Source of the DNA: Nostoc sp. LEGE 06077
Lineage (GTDB): Bacteria; Cyanobacteriota; Cyanobacteriia; Cyanobacteriales; Nostocaceae
Direction of reading: 5' to 3'
DNA length: 64,000 nt
Assembly (NCBI RefSeq): GCF_015207705.1
Contig: NZ_JADEWI010000006.1
Coordinates: 146,819 to 210,818, forward strand
The notes beneath the pieces were generated by a model, which ran no database searches, was not told the origin of the DNA, and saw only the letters and a program-made list of their open reading frames with translations. The translations under genes were made by a program, and so were the position numbers. Within the stretch, counting starts at the first letter, position 1; the number at the start of each line of letters is the position of its first letter. This document shows positions 27,749 through 37,194 of the stretch, one piece after another.

Positions 27749-28018
27749 ATGACAAAACGTCAAATTGAGATATTTACAGCCAATTGTCCTCTTTGTGACG
27801 AAACAGTCCGTACAGTGCAAGAATTAGCTTGCTCAAATTGTGAAGTATTAGTCTATGATTTGCGTTCAAGTCAGGAACAGCAGACTTATCTAGCGAAAGC
27901 TGAACATTATGGAGTTCAATCAGTACCAGCCATCGCTATCAACGGAGTGTTAGTGCTGACGGGTAAACCAACTCGTGACCAATTGCTAGCAGTGGGTGTA
28001 GGTCAAGCACTGAATTAA
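27749..28018 (+). CDS. Thioredoxin/glutaredoxin-like protein
   Basis: 89 residues from the ATG at 27749, with GGTGGAG seven bases upstream. Starts MTKRQIEIFTANCPLCDETV: beta strand then a CPLC redox motif (Cys12, Cys15). A second cysteine pair (ACSNCEV, Cys27 and Cys30) follows, then the cis-proline loop VQSVPAIAINGV and a C-terminal helix, the minimal thioredoxin fold. Cytosolic. The extra CxxC could bind metal or serve in disulfide relay. The MerR-type promoter puts it under metal control; a role in thiol repair or metal handover is inferred. Confidence 0.82.
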   Translation: MTKRQIEIFTANCPLCDETVRTVQELACSNCEVLVYDLRSSQEQQTYLAKAEHYGVQSVPAIAINGVLVLTGKPTRDQLLAVGVGQALN

Positions 28019-28410
28019 GTATGGATGTTAAACAAACTCCAAACAGCGCGATTGTCTTTAGCAGTATCCTTCGGGTAATCGCATTTATTACTAGACCAGT
28101 AAGGATGCGATCGCCTTGATTATGTAAAGAAACGTGTACAAGAAGAATATTTCATCCTCTTTTCATCTCTAGATGTAAATCTTAAATTATAGGTTTTTGT
28201 TGAAGATAAAACGATTTAGCTATTTGATTGGAAAGAAAATTAACTTAATTTTTGCAAGAAAAGTGAAACCAAAAAAAACTTGCATAATACTTGATGTCTG
28301 AGCAATTTTATTGAGTTTAATTTAAAATTTATTGTCTCACAAGTTCCTCACAATCTCTCGATAATTTCATAAATATAAGTTGTCTTTAACTCCTAAAATG
28401 AGGTGGGGTT
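28019..28410 (+). promoter_or_regulatory. Leader region of the copM operon with a CopR-type box
   Basis: The box is TTTCAT at 28150-28155 and 28161-28166 (CCTCT between), with TAAATTAT near 28183 as a possible -10. The remaining 230 bp to the ATG at 28411 is AT-rich with no convincing frame, so the message would have a long leader. Confidence 0.65.
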
Positions 28411-29112
28411 ATGAAAACAAAAACATTGTTGCATGGCTTGGCTGGTCTATTAAGCACTAGTGCGCTCGCTGGATTAGTAATTTTAAATAACGCACAAGCT
28501 CAGGTTTCAAACTCAGAACACAATACTCATCACCCATCTACAGAAACTACTCCTCCTCCCCAAAGAGGGATGATGACTAATATGGATCAACATTTCATTG
28601 AAATGATGGTTCCTCATCACACTCAAGCAATGGAAATGGCTGATATCGCATTAAGTCGCGCTCAACGCCCAGAAATTAAAAAGCTAGCGGCAGCGATTAA
28701 AAACGACCAAAACCGTGAAATTCAGCAAATGAAATCTTGGTACAAGGCATGGTACGGGAAAGAAGTACCTGTAACAGCCATGACTCGTCAAGAAATGATG
28801 GCAATGCATCAGCGTATGTGCCAACAGATGAACCCAGGCATGATGAAAATGCCGATGAACTGCAACATGATGGGTATGAATGTAGATTTGGCAGCCTTGA
28901 AAAATGCACCAGATTTCGACAAAGAATTTATCCGCCAGATGATTCCTCATCATCGCATGGCTCTAATGATGTCGCAGATGGCTACTAAAAAAGCTACCAA
29001 ACCAGAAATTCGTAACTTAGCTCAGTCCATCATTAAAACTCAAACGGCTGAAATTAACCAGATGCAGCAGTGGTATCAGGTTTGGTATAAATCCAACCCC
29101 GAAGAAAGTTGA
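28411..29112 (+). CDS. copM: CopM-like DUF305 copper-binding periplasmic protein
   Basis: 233 residues. Signal peptide MKTKTLLHGLAGLLSTSALAG...NNAQA, then two DUF305 four-helix units, each starting with the same pattern: MDQHFIEMMVPHHTQAMEMA and DKEFIRQMIPHHRMALMMSQ. Between them lies a Met-rich linker (MMAMHQRMCQQMNPGMMKM) suited to Cu(I). Synechocystis CopM, the first gene of copMRS, is a DUF305 protein that binds copper in the periplasm. GAGGTGGGG precedes the ATG. It heads a long operon to 34441 behind a CopR-type box. Confidence 0.88.
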   Translation: MKTKTLLHGLAGLLSTSALAGLVILNNAQAQVSNSEHNTHHPSTETTPPPQRGMMTNMDQHFIEMMVPHHTQAMEMADIALSRAQRPEIKKLAAAIKNDQNREIQQMKSWYKAWYGKEVPVTAMTRQEMMAMHQRMCQQMNPGMMKMPMNCNMMGMNVDLAALKNAPDFDKEFIRQMIPHHRMALMMSQMATKKATKPEIRNLAQSIIKTQTAEINQMQQWYQVWYKSNPEES

Positions 29113-29168
29113 ATTCCGGAGAGATTTTGACCTGACACGATTGATATCTGCTCTCAAGGAGGTCAATT

Positions 29169-29345
29169 ATGTGGAATTTTTTTAGACGCAAGCGTCAACA
29201 AGATAGTGACAAGACTGCTGTAGACCCAATATGTGGCATGACTGTAGAAAAGGCTACAGCATTGAAGTCCGAGCGAGACGGACAGACTTACTATTTTTGC
29301 AGCCAGACTTGCCTGCATACTTTTGAATCACAACCAGCAGGATGA
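29169..29345 (+). CDS. Stand-alone YHS-domain protein
   Basis: 58 residues, not overlapping any other credible frame. [21 protein letters not shown] then CGMTV, and [12 protein letters not shown]: the YHS metal-binding motif with Cys22, Cys44 and Cys48. It is nearly the same as the YHS domain at the start of the following ATPase, so one arose from the other. AAGGAGG lies upstream of the ATG. Likely a soluble copper carrier or donor for the ATPase. Confidence 0.8.
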   Translation: MWNFFRRKRQQDSDKTAVDPICGMTVEKATALKSERDGQTYYFCSQTCLHTFESQPAG

Positions 29346-29361
29346 AGGAGTTAATTCAAAA

Positions 29362-31536
29362 ATGGCAAGAACTCACGAGCATCACGGACATAGACACGCA
29401 AGCATTGTACCCCAAGGTGGGATGGCAAAAGATCCTATTTGTGGCATGACAGTACCTAAAGCCACATCCTTGAAGACAGAACGAAGTGGACGCACTTACT
29501 ATTTTTGTAGCCAAACTTGCTTAAACACATTTTTAGATCCTGAGAAGGAACTCAAATCTATGCGGACTCGCGTCACCATTGCGATGACGGGGGTACTATT
29601 TTTAGCAATTCTGCGAGCGGCTGCATTTTTGGGACTGGCAGCAGGTGTAAGTATCTTAAGCTGGGTGCCGATTTCTGCTCTACCCTGGTTCACCTGGGGA
29701 GTCTGGCTTTTTATCCTGGCTACCCCTGTACAGTTCATTGGTGGCTGGTCATTTTACGTGGGAGCGTGGAATGCCATCAAAAGCCGCAATGTAAACATGG
29801 ATTTCCTGATTGCTCTAGGAACCAGCGTTGCCTATTTCTATAGCGTGGCAGTGATTTTCTTTCCTAATGCTCTACCTGTCGGAGTCGAGGAGCGAGATGT
29901 TTATTTTGAAGTTTCTGCCGTCGTCATTGCCTTTGTTTTACTAGGCAAGTATATGGAAGAAATTATCAAAAAGAACTCATCGGCAGCAGTACGTAAACTC
30001 CTAGATTTAAAACCTGCTACCGCTAGAGTCATCCGAGACGGCATGGAGATGGATATTCCGGCAGAGCAAGTAATGGTAGGCGAAACCATTATTGTCCGTC
30101 CGGGGGAAAAAGTACCAACAGATGGAGTTGTGCTGGATGGAGCTTCATCTGTAGACGAGTCAATGCTCACAGGCGAGTCATTACCAGTAGAGAAGCAAGC
30201 TGGAGCGACTGTGATTGGTGGTACATTGAACAGAACAGGAGCATTCAACTTCCAAGCAACTCGTGTCGGCTCTGAAACTGCTCTGGCTCAAATCATCAAA
30301 GTTGTGGAGGAAGCTCAGGCAAGTACGGCGCAAGTCCAACGGTTGGCAGATAAAGTCACGGGCTATTTTGTCCCTGCGGTGGTGGGAATTGCGGTACTGG
30401 CATTTCTCGGTTGGTTACTTGTCGGGAACTTTCCCCAAGCTTTACTTGCATTCATTGCTGTGTTAATTATTTCTTGTCCCTGTGCTTTGGGTATTGCTAC
30501 TCCCGCCGCGTTGATGGTTGGTGTGGGTAAGGGAGCAGAAGCCGGGATTTTAATTCGGGGTGGGGAAATTTTAGAAAGGGCAGAAAAGCTCTCGACTGTC
30601 ATTTTTGACAAAACTGGCACCTTGACTCGTGGTGAGCCTAGTGTAACGGATATTGTAGCTTTGGCAGAACGCCCAAACGATGAAATTCTCCGGTTGGCGG
30701 CGGCTGTAGAAGCGGGTTCAGAACATCCTTTGGGTGAAGCAATTGTGCGAGCAGCCAGACATCAGATGCTAGATATTCCCAAAGTGAATAATTTTGAAGC
30801 TATTCCCGGACATGGGATTCGGGGAGAAATTAATCGAGATAGGATTTTGCTTGGTAATCGCCGCTTGTTCCGCGAGCAAGGCTATCAAATTAATCCTGCA
30901 ACAGAAGAGATACTGACTCGTTTGGAATCTGACGGTAAAACAGCCATGCTGGTTGGTTGTAATGGTTTGCTAATGGGGATTGTGGCAGTAGCCGACACCA
31001 TCAAACCTGAAGCCAAGGAAGCGATCGCTGCTTTGCGACGGGAAAAAGTTAAAGTCGTGATGCTCACCGGAGACAATCAGCATACTGCCGAAGCGATCGC
31101 CCGTCAACTGGGAATCGATAAGGTAATTGCTGAAGTATTACCCGGTGATAAAGCCCAAGTCGTCAAAGATATTCAACGACGCGGCGAAGTTGTGGCAATG
31201 GTGGGAGACGGTGTTAATGATGCACCCGCCCTAGCAACTGCTGACATTGGTATTGCTATTGGTTCTGGTGCAGATGTTGCCAAGGAAACAGGCGGTATCA
31301 TTCTGGTGAAAAACGATGTGCGGGATGTTGTGACTTCGATTCGCCTGTCTCGTGCCACGATGCTCAAAATTAAACAAAATCTATTCTGGGCGTTTATTTA
31401 TAACACCATTGGCATTCCCATTGCTGCCTTCGGTTTTCTCAACCCAATTATTGCCGCAGCTGCGATGGCTTTGAGTTCCTTGTCAGTGATTGTTAATTCA
31501 TCACTGTTGAAAGGATTCAAATTGTCAACAAATTGA
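29362..31536 (+). CDS. P1B-type copper ATPase with N-terminal YHS domain
   Basis: 724 residues from the ATG at 29362 (GAAGGAG upstream); a TTG at 29323 is less likely. A His-rich start (HEHHGHRH) and a YHS domain (PICGMTV, Cys27; FCSQTC, Cys49 and Cys53) replace the HMA domain. Then eight membrane segments, [16 protein letters not shown] ion site, [21 protein letters not shown] and [12 protein letters not shown]. It resembles CopA/CopB of the Cu(I)/Ag(I) branch and should export copper to the periplasm. The second copper ATPase of the island, but under CopRS rather than MerR control. It is followed by five small membrane or stress genes in the same direction. Confidence 0.92.
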   Translation: MARTHEHHGHRHASIVPQGGMAKDPICGMTVPKATSLKTERSGRTYYFCSQTCLNTFLDPEKELKSMRTRVTIAMTGVLFLAILRAAAFLGLAAGVSILSWVPISALPWFTWGVWLFILATPVQFIGGWSFYVGAWNAIKSRNVNMDFLIALGTSVAYFYSVAVIFFPNALPVGVEERDVYFEVSAVVIAFVLLGKYMEEIIKKNSSAAVRKLLDLKPATARVIRDGMEMDIPAEQVMVGETIIVRPGEKVPTDGVVLDGASSVDESMLTGESLPVEKQAGATVIGGTLNRTGAFNFQATRVGSETALAQIIKVVEEAQASTAQVQRLADKVTGYFVPAVVGIAVLAFLGWLLVGNFPQALLAFIAVLIISCPCALGIATPAALMVGVGKGAEAGILIRGGEILERAEKLSTVIFDKTGTLTRGEPSVTDIVALAERPNDEILRLAAAVEAGSEHPLGEAIVRAARHQMLDIPKVNNFEAIPGHGIRGEINRDRILLGNRRLFREQGYQINPATEEILTRLESDGKTAMLVGCNGLLMGIVAVADTIKPEAKEAIAALRREKVKVVMLTGDNQHTAEAIARQLGIDKVIAEVLPGDKAQVVKDIQRRGEVVAMVGDGVNDAPALATADIGIAIGSGADVAKETGGIILVKNDVRDVVTSIRLSRATMLKIKQNLFWAFIYNTIGIPIAAFGFLNPIIAAAAMALSSLSVIVNSSLLKGFKLSTN

Positions 31537-31571
31537 ATTGCAATTGCTAACTGCATTGGGGGAAAATTTCT

Positions 31572-31802
31572 ATGAATCATCAATCTAGTCAAGATAGTTG
31601 GTGGAGATCGCCCGCCAAAATAGCCTTATATATTTTCCTGGCCATTGCTGCATTTTTTCTCATCACTGAACACTTAGCACATCTAGCTGGAATTCTGCCC
31701 TACTTGTTACTATTAGCCTGCCCATTCATGCACTTATTTATGCACGGAGGACATGGTGGACACGGCGGACACAGTGGCGGAAATGATCGTTCATCTCGGT
31801 AA
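31572..31802 (+). CDS. DUF2933 small membrane protein
   Basis: 76 residues: polar start, one or two membrane segments (KIALYIFLAIAAFFLITEHLA, GILPYLLLLACPFMHLFM) and a His/Gly tail (HGGHGGHGGHSGG). This is the DUF2933 pattern, commonly found beside copper ATPases. The CPFMHLFMHGGH stretch offers Cys, Met and His ligands for copper at the membrane surface. Lies 35 bp after the ATPase and 27 bp before the ICMT-like gene. Confidence 0.82.
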   Translation: MNHQSSQDSWWRSPAKIALYIFLAIAAFFLITEHLAHLAGILPYLLLLACPFMHLFMHGGHGGHGGHSGGNDRSSR

Positions 31803-31829
31803 AAAATATCAATCAACAGGAAATAAGAA

Positions 31830-32483
31830 ATGAACAACGCACCCGCCTACGGTCTTTGGTCTTTGGTGATTATCAACTCTTTAGTCTTCATCATCTTTGC
31901 CTTCAGCTTTACAAAACCAAAAAGTCCCCGTGATTGGCGAGCCTTTGGTGCTTTTTCTGCCTTTATCATGGCTTTGTTCACGGAAATGTACGGCATACCT
32001 TTGACAATTTACCTGCTTTCAGGTTGGTTGCAAAGCCGCTATCCAAAGTTGGATTTACTTTCCCATGATGTAGGACATCTCTGGTGGACAATGCTAGGGA
32101 TGAAAGGCAATCCTCACTTTAATCTGTTGCATATTTTGAGTAACATCCTCATTTTTGGTGGGTTTATCTTATTAGCATCAGCGTGGGAGGTTCTTTACAA
32201 AGCCCAGCGTTCTCACACATTAGCTACTACCGGCCCTTATGCAACAATTCGCCATCCCCAATATCTAGCTTTTATCAGTATCATGTTTGGTTTTTTGCTT
32301 CAGTGGCCTACAATTCTCACATTATTGATGTTTCCAGTGCTGGTGTGGATGTATACACGACTGGCACGCCAAGAAGAACGTGAAGTGCGAGCAGAATTTG
32401 GTGCAGAGTACGATCTCTATGCCAGCAATACACCAGCTTTTTTTCCTCGTCTGGGAGACACCACCAAGAGAAGTAATACCTAA
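31830..32483 (+). CDS. Isoprenylcysteine carboxyl methyltransferase-like membrane protein
   Basis: 217 residues with AGGAAATAAGAA before the ATG. Five or six membrane segments; the C-terminal part has the ICMT/PEMT signature (LATTGPYATIRHPQYLAFI, then RLARQEEREVRAEFGAEYDLYA), the SAM-binding region of this family. Bacterial members lack a known prenyl-cysteine substrate and often sit next to DUF2933 genes in copper operons, as here. It may methylate a lipid or thiol in the membrane, but the substrate is unknown. Confidence 0.8.
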   Translation: MNNAPAYGLWSLVIINSLVFIIFAFSFTKPKSPRDWRAFGAFSAFIMALFTEMYGIPLTIYLLSGWLQSRYPKLDLLSHDVGHLWWTMLGMKGNPHFNLLHILSNILIFGGFILLASAWEVLYKAQRSHTLATTGPYATIRHPQYLAFISIMFGFLLQWPTILTLLMFPVLVWMYTRLARQEEREVRAEFGAEYDLYASNTPAFFPRLGDTTKRSNT

Positions 32484-32500
32484 AAGGGAGAACTAAGTAA

Positions 32501-33196
32501 GTGAAAAGACAGGAAAGAATCAAAATCCTGTTTAATTGTCAAAACACCTTTGCGTTGGCAATTTTGCTCCTATGTTTAGCCGTCTGTTATTGGTTACTGA
32601 ATCCACAGGTAAATATATTAACACCAGAAGGATTTAGAGAAACTGTAAAAAATTTAGGGTTACTTGGCCCATTTGTCTATATTGGTATCTTAGCTTTATC
32701 TGTAGTTATTAGTCCTATTCCCAGTGCGCCACTCGCAGTTATAGCTGGCACTATTTGGGGGACATTCATGGCAGGAATATACAGCATAATAGGAGGTTTT
32801 ATCGGTGGTTTAATTGCTTATTTTTTGGGTCGAACTTTGGGGCGATCGGCCATTAAAGCTTTAACTGGTAAGATAATTTATTTCTCGAAAAACACAGGAG
32901 AGACCTATCTTAGCTGGGTAATTTTTATTACTCGGATGCTGCCAATATTTTCTTTTGATTTGATTAGCTATGCTGCGGGAATTGCTGGTCTTTCTCTTCC
33001 TAAATATGCCCTGGCTACTTTTTTAGGCATGATTCCCTCAACATTTTTACTGACCTACATGGGAGGAGCATTAAGGGTAGGCACACCTTTAGGAATTGCT
33101 ATTTCGATTATTTTACTGATTGTAATTATAGTGTTGCCTTGGTTGATTCGACGTTATAACTGGCTAGACCTTAGAGATGTTGTGCGTGTGGAATAA
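32501..33196 (+). CDS. TVP38/TMEM64 (VTT-domain) membrane protein
   Basis: 231 residues with a GTG start at 32501 and GGGAG twelve bases upstream. About five membrane segments and the VTT signature: GPFVYIGILALSVVISPIPS, AGTIWGTFMAGIYSIIGGFI, FLGRTLGRSA and LPIFSFDLISYAAGIAGLS. DedA/VTT relatives act in lipid scrambling and envelope homeostasis; in metal operons their substrate is unclear. Same direction and close spacing with the ICMT-like gene point to one operon. Confidence 0.85.
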   Translation: MKRQERIKILFNCQNTFALAILLLCLAVCYWLLNPQVNILTPEGFRETVKNLGLLGPFVYIGILALSVVISPIPSAPLAVIAGTIWGTFMAGIYSIIGGFIGGLIAYFLGRTLGRSAIKALTGKIIYFSKNTGETYLSWVIFITRMLPIFSFDLISYAAGIAGLSLPKYALATFLGMIPSTFLLTYMGGALRVGTPLGIAISIILLIVIIVLPWLIRRYNWLDLRDVVRVE

Positions 33197-33217
33197 ATAT
33201 ATATTTTTTTGATTTAT

Positions 33218-33412
33218 AGGACTTACGCACGAGCTATGGAATAAACGAACCACAGAGGCACAGAGGACACGGAGGAATGAGGGTTTGAGAGATATAGCAG
33301 GTGACAGGTGACTCTTGACAGGTGACAGAGTTAAAAGGCTTTTACTGTCTACGTTTTATCATCTGTTGATGTCCTAACCACCTTGGCTGTTGCTATATTT
33401 TGCGTAAGTCCT
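33218..33412. mobile_element. MITE-like element of 195 bp
   Basis: AGGACTTACGCA at 33218-33229 and its exact inverse TGCGTAAGTCCT at 33401-33412 enclose a non-coding interior. The interior has a CACAGAGGCACAGAGG tract and repeated CAGGTGAC units (33298-33325). This terminal sequence is familiar as a widespread cyanobacterial interspersed element. It sits between the VTT and DUF5676 genes and may uncouple them. Confidence 0.7.
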
Positions 33413-33484
33413 GATTGATTAAAAACTTAAATTTTTTCGATTGCAATTATTCAAGCTTTCTACTCAGTTAATCAGAGGTGAATT

Positions 33485-33799
33485 ATGCTATCGCAAAGTC
33501 ATCATCGAGAAAATCAACATAATGTCAGGCACCCTATTAACAAGCTAAACACGCGTTCGCTTGCTCTTGCTACAGCTATAATCACAGCCTTAGTCTATAT
33601 AGCTTGTATTCTGTTTGTAGCAATAGCACCAAAAGCAGCAATGGCTTTTTTTAGCTATGTCCTGCACATGGACTTAAGCAATATTACTAGGGTTATTACC
33701 TGGGGAAGCTTTATTGTTGGCCTTCTATTTTGGACTGTAGGAACAGCTTTATATGCTGCCTTGGTAACTCGGCTATACAACAGTTTTATATCCAGGTAA
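33485..33799 (+). CDS. DUF5676-family membrane protein
   Basis: 104 residues, GAGGTGAATT before the ATG. A polar His-containing start (SHHRENQHNVRH) is followed by two membrane segments (ALATAIITALVYIACILFVAIA and ITWGSFIVGLLFWTVGTALYAAL). DUF5676 proteins are typical companions of DUF2933 and copper ATPases. Function unknown. Separated from the operon upstream by the MITE-like element but in the same direction. Confidence 0.78.
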   Translation: MLSQSHHRENQHNVRHPINKLNTRSLALATAIITALVYIACILFVAIAPKAAMAFFSYVLHMDLSNITRVITWGSFIVGLLFWTVGTALYAALVTRLYNSFISR

Positions 33800-33839
33800 C
33801 AAATTCAAAATGTAGAAAAAACTTGTGAAATTGTTAGTG

Positions 33840-33864
33840 GTGCGCTACAGCTTTAGTAGCGCAC
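33840..33864. terminator. 9-bp perfect hairpin
   Basis: GTGCGCTAC, loop AGCTTTA, GTAGCGCAC. No clear T-run follows, so it is at most a weak terminator between the DUF5676 and universal stress genes. Confidence 0.5.
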
Positions 33865-33967
33865 TTATGAAATTTAGAAAGTTAGAGTAACTGTATAAAC
33901 AAGAGATACCAAAAGCAAATTTAATTATCTAAATTAGGTTTACTTAACGAAAGCTAAGGAGTTTTTT

Positions 33968-34441
33968 ATGTTTCAAAAAGTTTTAGTGGCAATAGATTGT
34001 TCTAAAGTTAGCAAACGTGTTTTTGAAAAAGCACTTTCTCTAGCAAAGCTCACCAAGGCTAACTTGATGATATTTAATGTTGTATGTCCTGAAGAAGATG
34101 GATATTTAGATAAATCTGAACTGTTAAATTACTATAATTCAGATAAATACAGCGAGTCCGTAAAATATAGCCAAAAAATGTTAGATAAATTCTCCCAGCC
34201 AAAGTTAGAAATGCTGCATTTATATACAGAAGAAGCAACAGCAGCAGGTGTAGAAGTAGAATACAAACAACACGTTGGTCAACCTGGCGAAACCATTTGT
34301 GAATTTGCGCGAAATTGGCAAGCCGACTTAATTGTAATGGGACGGCGGCATTGGCTTTCAGGTATGGAAGAATTTGTTTTGGGTCGTGTTAGCAATTATG
34401 TACTTCATCATACTTTTTGTTGCGTATTCATAGTGGCATAA
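33968..34441 (+). CDS. Universal stress protein (UspA family)
   Basis: 157 residues; AAGGAG lies six bases before the ATG. Begins MFQKVLVAIDCSKVSKRVFE and ends with the nucleotide-binding signature IVMGRRHWLSGMEEFVLGRVSNYVL, matching GxxG-x9-GS/N of ATP-binding Usp proteins. Cytosolic. It closes the plus-strand copper cluster and is convergent with the MATE/ANKH-like gene. Probably a general stress effector drawn into the metal response. Confidence 0.88.
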   Translation: MFQKVLVAIDCSKVSKRVFEKALSLAKLTKANLMIFNVVCPEEDGYLDKSELLNYYNSDKYSESVKYSQKMLDKFSQPKLEMLHLYTEEATAAGVEVEYKQHVGQPGETICEFARNWQADLIVMGRRHWLSGMEEFVLGRVSNYVLHHTFCCVFIVA

Positions 34442-34463
34442 TAGCTAGTCATAATTGATCTGA

Positions 34464-35792
34464 TTATTTCCTTTTAAGGGCGAAGAAAAGCACGATTATT
34501 TCACTAATTACACCCGCAAGCATTCCATAGGCTGCTGAAGTAGCTCCGCTATGTTTGGTAAAAATCAAACTTCCACATACTACTAAAGTAAAGGTCGCAG
34601 CAACTACTGTTGCCAAGTTGATGAACCAGTTCTTACCCTTGTGAATAAGTAGCCCCTGAAAAGTATTTTGCAGAGCCAGGAGCAGGGGGAAACATGAGAG
34701 TATTTGTATAACTGGACGAGATGCTTCTACAAGAGAGGGATTATTTCCCAAAAACTGACCCAGTAAAAATAATCCTTGGTCTGTATACCCCAGCCAAAAC
34801 GGTATCAAAGTAAAACTCAGCCCGACAATAATTACAAAAGCAGCAAGTGTTCGCTTGGAAGTTTCTTCATAAGCAGAAATTACCACTTGTTGAATCATGC
34901 GTGTACCGTTAGCGATCGCCAGCACAAGTCCCCAGGCCGCAGGCCAAACGGCAAGTGCTAAACTACCATCGAATGCGCGAGCAATCAGACTCAAAAGTAT
35001 GGCTCTTGCGCCCCATACTAAAAGCATGGTAGAGGCTAAAGGAAGATAGTAAAAGCTGACTCCTGACAAAGTTTGAGGCAGTTTCTTAGTCTCAAAATAT
35101 CCTTGTTGGTTAAGAATAGAAATAGCACCAAGACGCATACAAAACCATGTAACCAGTACCGCCTCAATGAGTATGGCTCCCATCATGGTGATACCTGCTA
35201 AAAATGCGCCATCTAACCGTAAACTTACTCCCACTGCCAGCGACACAATTACCCAAGTCAATCGCGCTACACTTGCCCAACCCACAGCTATGCTCTTCTG
35301 GGCGCGAATTAGCAACCCTTGAAAGAATCGCCGCCAAGCAATCACGAAAGGCCACAGAAACATCAATAAAAAAGCAGTTCTTCCTCTAGCGGCAATTGAT
35401 GAGCTAACGCCGAATACATCAAGCAATAGCCAGTTATACAAGGGTTCCCAGGTGAGTAACAGAAAGATACCACTTAGAGACAATCCCGCAATCATCGTAA
35501 ACTGCCAAAGTGCGCGTCGAGATTTGGCTTGGCCTCCCAGTGCGGTTGAGGCATGAAGAATCATGATGATCGGGCTTTCCAGAAATACGGCAACTCCTTT
35601 GACTACCCCGACTCCAGCTAATGTCTCTTGTGGATAGGCTAGGCGACTGAGTGCAGATGTCTGAAGCGGATCGCCGAGAGTCATGGCAACATCAGATAGA
35701 GAAAGTGGAATAAACTGTGTCAGTAGTGCTAGGAGCGATCGCCCTGAAGTTATTTGATTACTTTCTTGTTTGGGCTGGGGTGAGGTGTTCAT
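34464..35792 (-). CDS. MOP-superfamily (ANKH/MATE-like) exporter
   Basis: About 442 residues from the ATG at 35792. A GTG at 35807 overlaps the stop of the upstream gene and would add five residues, hinting at translational coupling. Twelve or so membrane segments. The N-terminal signature SLSDVAMTLGDPLQTSALSR and the middle RTAFLLMFLWPFVIAWRRFF match my recollection of ANKH-type proteins better than classic NorM MATEs. Human ANKH exports ATP, pyrophosphate or citrate. Paired with an SbnA-like enzyme, it may export a small amino-acid or citrate-based product. Substrate assignment is inference. Confidence 0.72.
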   Translation of the reverse strand: MNTSPQPKQESNQITSGRSLLALLTQFIPLSLSDVAMTLGDPLQTSALSRLAYPQETLAGVGVVKGVAVFLESPIIMILHASTALGGQAKSRRALWQFTMIAGLSLSGIFLLLTWEPLYNWLLLDVFGVSSSIAARGRTAFLLMFLWPFVIAWRRFFQGLLIRAQKSIAVGWASVARLTWVIVSLAVGVSLRLDGAFLAGITMMGAILIEAVLVTWFCMRLGAISILNQQGYFETKKLPQTLSGVSFYYLPLASTMLLVWGARAILLSLIARAFDGSLALAVWPAAWGLVLAIANGTRMIQQVVISAYEETSKRTLAAFVIIVGLSFTLIPFWLGYTDQGLFLLGQFLGNNPSLVEASRPVIQILSCFPLLLALQNTFQGLLIHKGKNWFINLATVVAATFTLVVCGSLIFTKHSGATSAAYGMLAGVISEIIVLFFALKRK

Positions 35793-35806
35793 GATATTTT
35801 TCAGCA

Positions 35807-36904
35807 CTACTTAAAATAAACGGGAGTTAATGAGGAGATAGCATCCTCAATAAGTTTCCCTTGTTTGAGGGTAAATCCATGATGGTCGAGCCAATCGGCA
35901 TCATACACTGTCTCAAGATATCTGTCCCCTCGGTCTGGATTGATCATCAGAATCCGCGCACCCTCACCCAGTTCATGCGCCAGATGCAAGCCACCTGCTA
36001 CAATTGCGCCTGTTGATGCACCTAGAAGCAATCCCTCACGGCGTGCCAGGATGTGACACACTGAGTAAGCTAAATCTTCTGGTACTACGTAAGCGCGATC
36101 AAGCAGGGAAAGATCCAGATTTGGGGGAAAGAAAGATAACCCAATACCCGTCATCTTGTACGGTTTTGCTGGCGTTCCCATAATTACTGAACCCACCACA
36201 TCAACGCCAACAATGCGTATGTTTGGGAATCGCGGTTTCAGATAACGAGCTATGCCCATGATCTGTCCCGCAGTGCTAACACCAACTACCACAGCATCCA
36301 GATCAGAAGAAAAGTGAGCTTCAATCTCACGGGCAGTATAGTACGAATGTGCCTCCGTATTCAAAGGATTAAGATGCTGACATGGATACCAAGCATTAGG
36401 TATGCTTGCAGCCAACTCCTTTGCTTTTTTCATTCTTGCCTTCTGCATTGAGCCTGATTCGTCTGCTTCATGAAGTGGTACATCCACAAGTTCTGCACCG
36501 TATGCTTTCAACATTCGTCTAAAAGGTGGAGGAGTTTTCGCATCGACGACAATCATCACTCGATAACCGCGAACTGCTCCTACCATCGCTAGCCCAACGC
36601 CGAAATTTCCTGAGCTTGACTCGATAATCGTACCACCAGGTACAAGCAGCCCTTCTTCCTCCGCACGCGTCACGAGGTAGACTGCATTTTTTTCTTTAAT
36701 TGAACCCCCAGGATTACAACTTTCCAATTTCAAGAAGCATTCTGAGATAGCACATATAGGAGAAATATTCTTGAGTTTTACAATTGGAACATTTCCTATA
36801 GCCTGGGTAACATCAGCAGCCGTAGTATTTTTCCATTTACTATGGTTGTTCCACTGAGAGTTGAAAATGCTTTCAAAGGATGAAGATTTTGCCAGATAAT
36901 TCAT
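35807..36904 (-). CDS. SbnA-like PLP-dependent enzyme (cysteine synthase fold)
   Basis: 365 residues from the ATG at 36904; a TTG upstream (36925) is less likely. Fold type II PLP enzyme with Lys70 in NPGGSIKEKNA, phosphate loop ESSSGNFGVGLA and C-terminal INPDRGDRYLETVYDADWL. The NPDRGDRYL tail and VDVVGSVIMG point to SbnA, which condenses O-phosphoserine with glutamate to give N-(2-amino-2-carboxyethyl)-glutamate on the way to 2,3-diaminopropionate, a siderophore building block, rather than to plain CysK. No SbnB-like partner is visible in the window. Upstream on the minus strand is a CopR-type box (37195-37211), so copper control is likely. Confidence 0.82.
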   Translation of the reverse strand: MNYLAKSSSFESIFNSQWNNHSKWKNTTAADVTQAIGNVPIVKLKNISPICAISECFLKLESCNPGGSIKEKNAVYLVTRAEEEGLLVPGGTIIESSSGNFGVGLAMVGAVRGYRVMIVVDAKTPPPFRRMLKAYGAELVDVPLHEADESGSMQKARMKKAKELAASIPNAWYPCQHLNPLNTEAHSYYTAREIEAHFSSDLDAVVVGVSTAGQIMGIARYLKPRFPNIRIVGVDVVGSVIMGTPAKPYKMTGIGLSFFPPNLDLSLLDRAYVVPEDLAYSVCHILARREGLLLGASTGAIVAGGLHLAHELGEGARILMINPDRGDRYLETVYDADWLDHHGFTLKQGKLIEDAISSLTPVYFK

Positions 36905-37194
36905 ATTAAGTACCCAAAAATTCAAAAATTAGTACAAATTCTCATAGCTACATGAACTTGCTCATTGGGGTTGATTTTATTGGAACATCGTTACTAGATT
37001 GCTTTCTTGAAAATAAAAAAATTAACAACTATTGCCCGTATAGTTAATTACCTCTTAAATCTGCTTCAATTTACTCAAAAATAGATAGCAATTAAGTTTG
37101 AATCGGTGACTAACTTAGTAAGTATTTCAGTTACGCCCATAAAAATATTGACACCCATCACGAACTCGACATATTTTTATGTTGAAGGAGAAAT

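Noticed and set aside
33290..33330. CAGGTGAC repeats, considered as a CRISPR-like array
   Set aside because: Units are short, contiguous and not separated by unique spacers; they belong to the MITE-like element. No CRISPR array was seen anywhere in the window.
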